The position numbers and the translations under genes are program-made. Below are positions 63,238-64,000 of a stretch of 64,000 nucleotides of DNA, one piece after another. Source of the stretch: Paraburkholderia sp. BL21I4N1 (GTDB lineage: Bacteria; Pseudomonadota; Gammaproteobacteria; Burkholderiales; Burkholderiaceae); NCBI RefSeq assembly GCF_002973525.1, contig NZ_PVEN01000005.1:62001-126000 (forward strand). Reading direction: 5' to 3'. The notes under the pieces are model-generated. The model worked only from the letters and a program-made list of their open reading frames with translations. It was not told the origin of the DNA and ran no database searches. Within the stretch, counting starts at the first letter, position 1; each line of letters starts with the position of its first letter.

Positions 63238-64000
63238 TCAGTAAACGTCGCGTGCGTAGCGCTTTTCGCGCGCGAGGCGGCTCACGTAGTCGAGCGCCTT
63301 GTCGTCGCTCATGCCGCCGTGTCGCGCGACGATGTCCTTCAACGCCGCATCGACGTCTTTCGCCATGCGATTGGCGTCGCCGCAAACGTAGAAATGCGCA
63401 CCGTCTTCGAGCCAGGACCACAGTTGCGCACCCTGCTCGCGCATGCGGTCCTGCACATAGATCTTGTCCGCCTGGTCGCGCGAGAACGCGACGTCGAGCC
63501 GGTTGAGCAGACCGTCGTCGCGCATGGCTTCGAGTTCGTCGCGATAGTAGAAATCGGACGACGCATGTTGCTCGCCGAAGAAGAGCCAGTTGCGTCCGGT
63601 GTCGCCGCGTGCACGCCGCTCGTGCAGAAAGCCGCGAAACGGTGCGACGCCGGTGCCGGGACCGACCATGATCATCGGCGTGTCCGCGCCGTGCGGCGGC
63701 CGGAAGTGCGCGGACTTCTGCACGAACACCGGCACGTCGACGTCGCCGGCGCGGTCGGCGAGAAACGTCGACGACACGCCTTTGCGATGGCGCCGGCCGT
63801 TGCTGTAACGCACGGCCGACACCGTCAGATGCACTTCGCCGCGATGCGCGTTCGGACTCGAGGCGATCGAATACAGGCGCGGTTGCAGACGTTTGAGCAT
63901 GCCGGTCAATTCGGCGGCGGTGAGCTTCACCGGAAACTCGTGCAACACGTCGGCGATCTGCTGCCCCCACAACCATTGCTTGAGATCGGCCTTGCGCTCG
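63238..64000 (-). CDS. Nitrate/sulfite reductase flavoprotein, C-terminal part (5' end outside window)
   Basis: The last 254 residues of an electron-transferring flavoprotein related to CysJ. RLYSIASS binds FAD; VGPGTGVAPFRGFLHERRAR is the NADPH-phosphate loop; FYVCGDANRMAKDVDAAL and the end RYARDVY are diagnostic of the ferredoxin-NADP reductase module. Next to a nitrate transporter this module is usually the C-terminal end of a large assimilatory nitrate reductase fused to a CysJ-like electron donor. A separate sulfite-reductase subunit cannot be excluded because the N-terminus is missing. Confidence 0.85.
   Translation of the reverse strand, partial: ERKADLKQWLWGQQIADVLHEFPVKLTAAELTGMLKRLQPRLYSIASSPNAHRGEVHLTVSAVRYSNGRRHRKGVSSTFLADRAGDVDVPVFVQKSAHFRPPHGADTPMIMVGPGTGVAPFRGFLHERRARGDTGRNWLFFGEQHASSDFYYRDELEAMRDDGLLNRLDVAFSRDQADKIYVQDRMREQGAQLWSWLEDGAHFYVCGDANRMAKDVDAALKDIVARHGGMSDDKALDYVSRLAREKRYARDVY

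Overview
The window reads as a chromosomal segment of a high-G+C betaproteobacterium of the Burkholderia/Paraburkholderia type. The evidence is the protein families present: FabV enoyl-ACP reductase, a 16-strand-type general porin, an MdtABC-like RND pump with NodT-type outer-membrane factor, a Rap1a/Tai-like protein, and many LysR regulators beside small catabolic operons. Non-ATG starts (GTG, TTG) are frequent. No rRNA, tRNA, CRISPR array, insertion sequence or prophage is visible.

Layout. 1-2.8 kb: the cut end of a sugar-type ABC binding protein, a two-gene chromate transporter and a zinc-finger protein. 2.8-7.4 kb: an MFS transporter, an alpha/beta hydrolase and a C45-type acyltransferase, divergent from a LysR regulator. 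7.5-8.5 kb: an orphan sulfonate-type binding protein. 8.7-12.4 kb: a probable low-oxygen cluster, with a PhaC-like hydrolase and a phosphate acetyltransferase divergent from an atpG-atpC pair that has no catalytic subunit, and an FNR-like box between them. 13.0-25.3 kb: a two-component system with a sigma-54 activator, divergent from a four-gene RND efflux operon preceded by a consensus sigma-54 promoter. 26.0 kb: a glutamate/aspartate-type binding protein behind paired CATATG operators.

26.9-33.1 kb: two divergent lipid operons that together match the E. coli ynbABCD set (CDP-alcohol phosphatidyltransferase, CdsA-like protein, hydrolase-methyltransferase fusion, PAP2-dual-specificity phosphatase fusion), with an added PlsC acyltransferase and a small membrane protein. 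33.2-43.1 kb: a TIGR04222-type membrane protein with a Ser/Cys tail, a lipoprotein, a GH15 enzyme, a class A penicillin-binding protein, fabV, a TetR regulator and a Rap1a-like protein. 43.4-50.2 kb: a GST, a glutamine-synthetase-like/aminotransferase operon with a GntR regulator, a LysR regulator and tam.

50.4-58.8 kb: a GcvA-like regulator and an acid-sugar or alcohol catabolic operon (AldA-like dehydrogenase, MFS, enolase-superfamily protein, GMC oxidoreductase), divergent from a porin. 58.8-60.9 kb: an AbiE-like type IV toxin-antitoxin pair behind a duplicated inverted-repeat promoter. 60.9-64 kb: part of a nitrate-assimilation cluster (reductase flavoprotein end, NarK-like transporter, soluble PilJ-domain protein).

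The most promising items for discovery are the extended ynb-like lipid cluster with its altered metal-binding motif, the orphan gamma-epsilon ATP synthase pair, the sigma-54-controlled efflux pump, the soluble PilJ-domain candidate nitrate sensor, and the AbiE-like module with its repeated operator.
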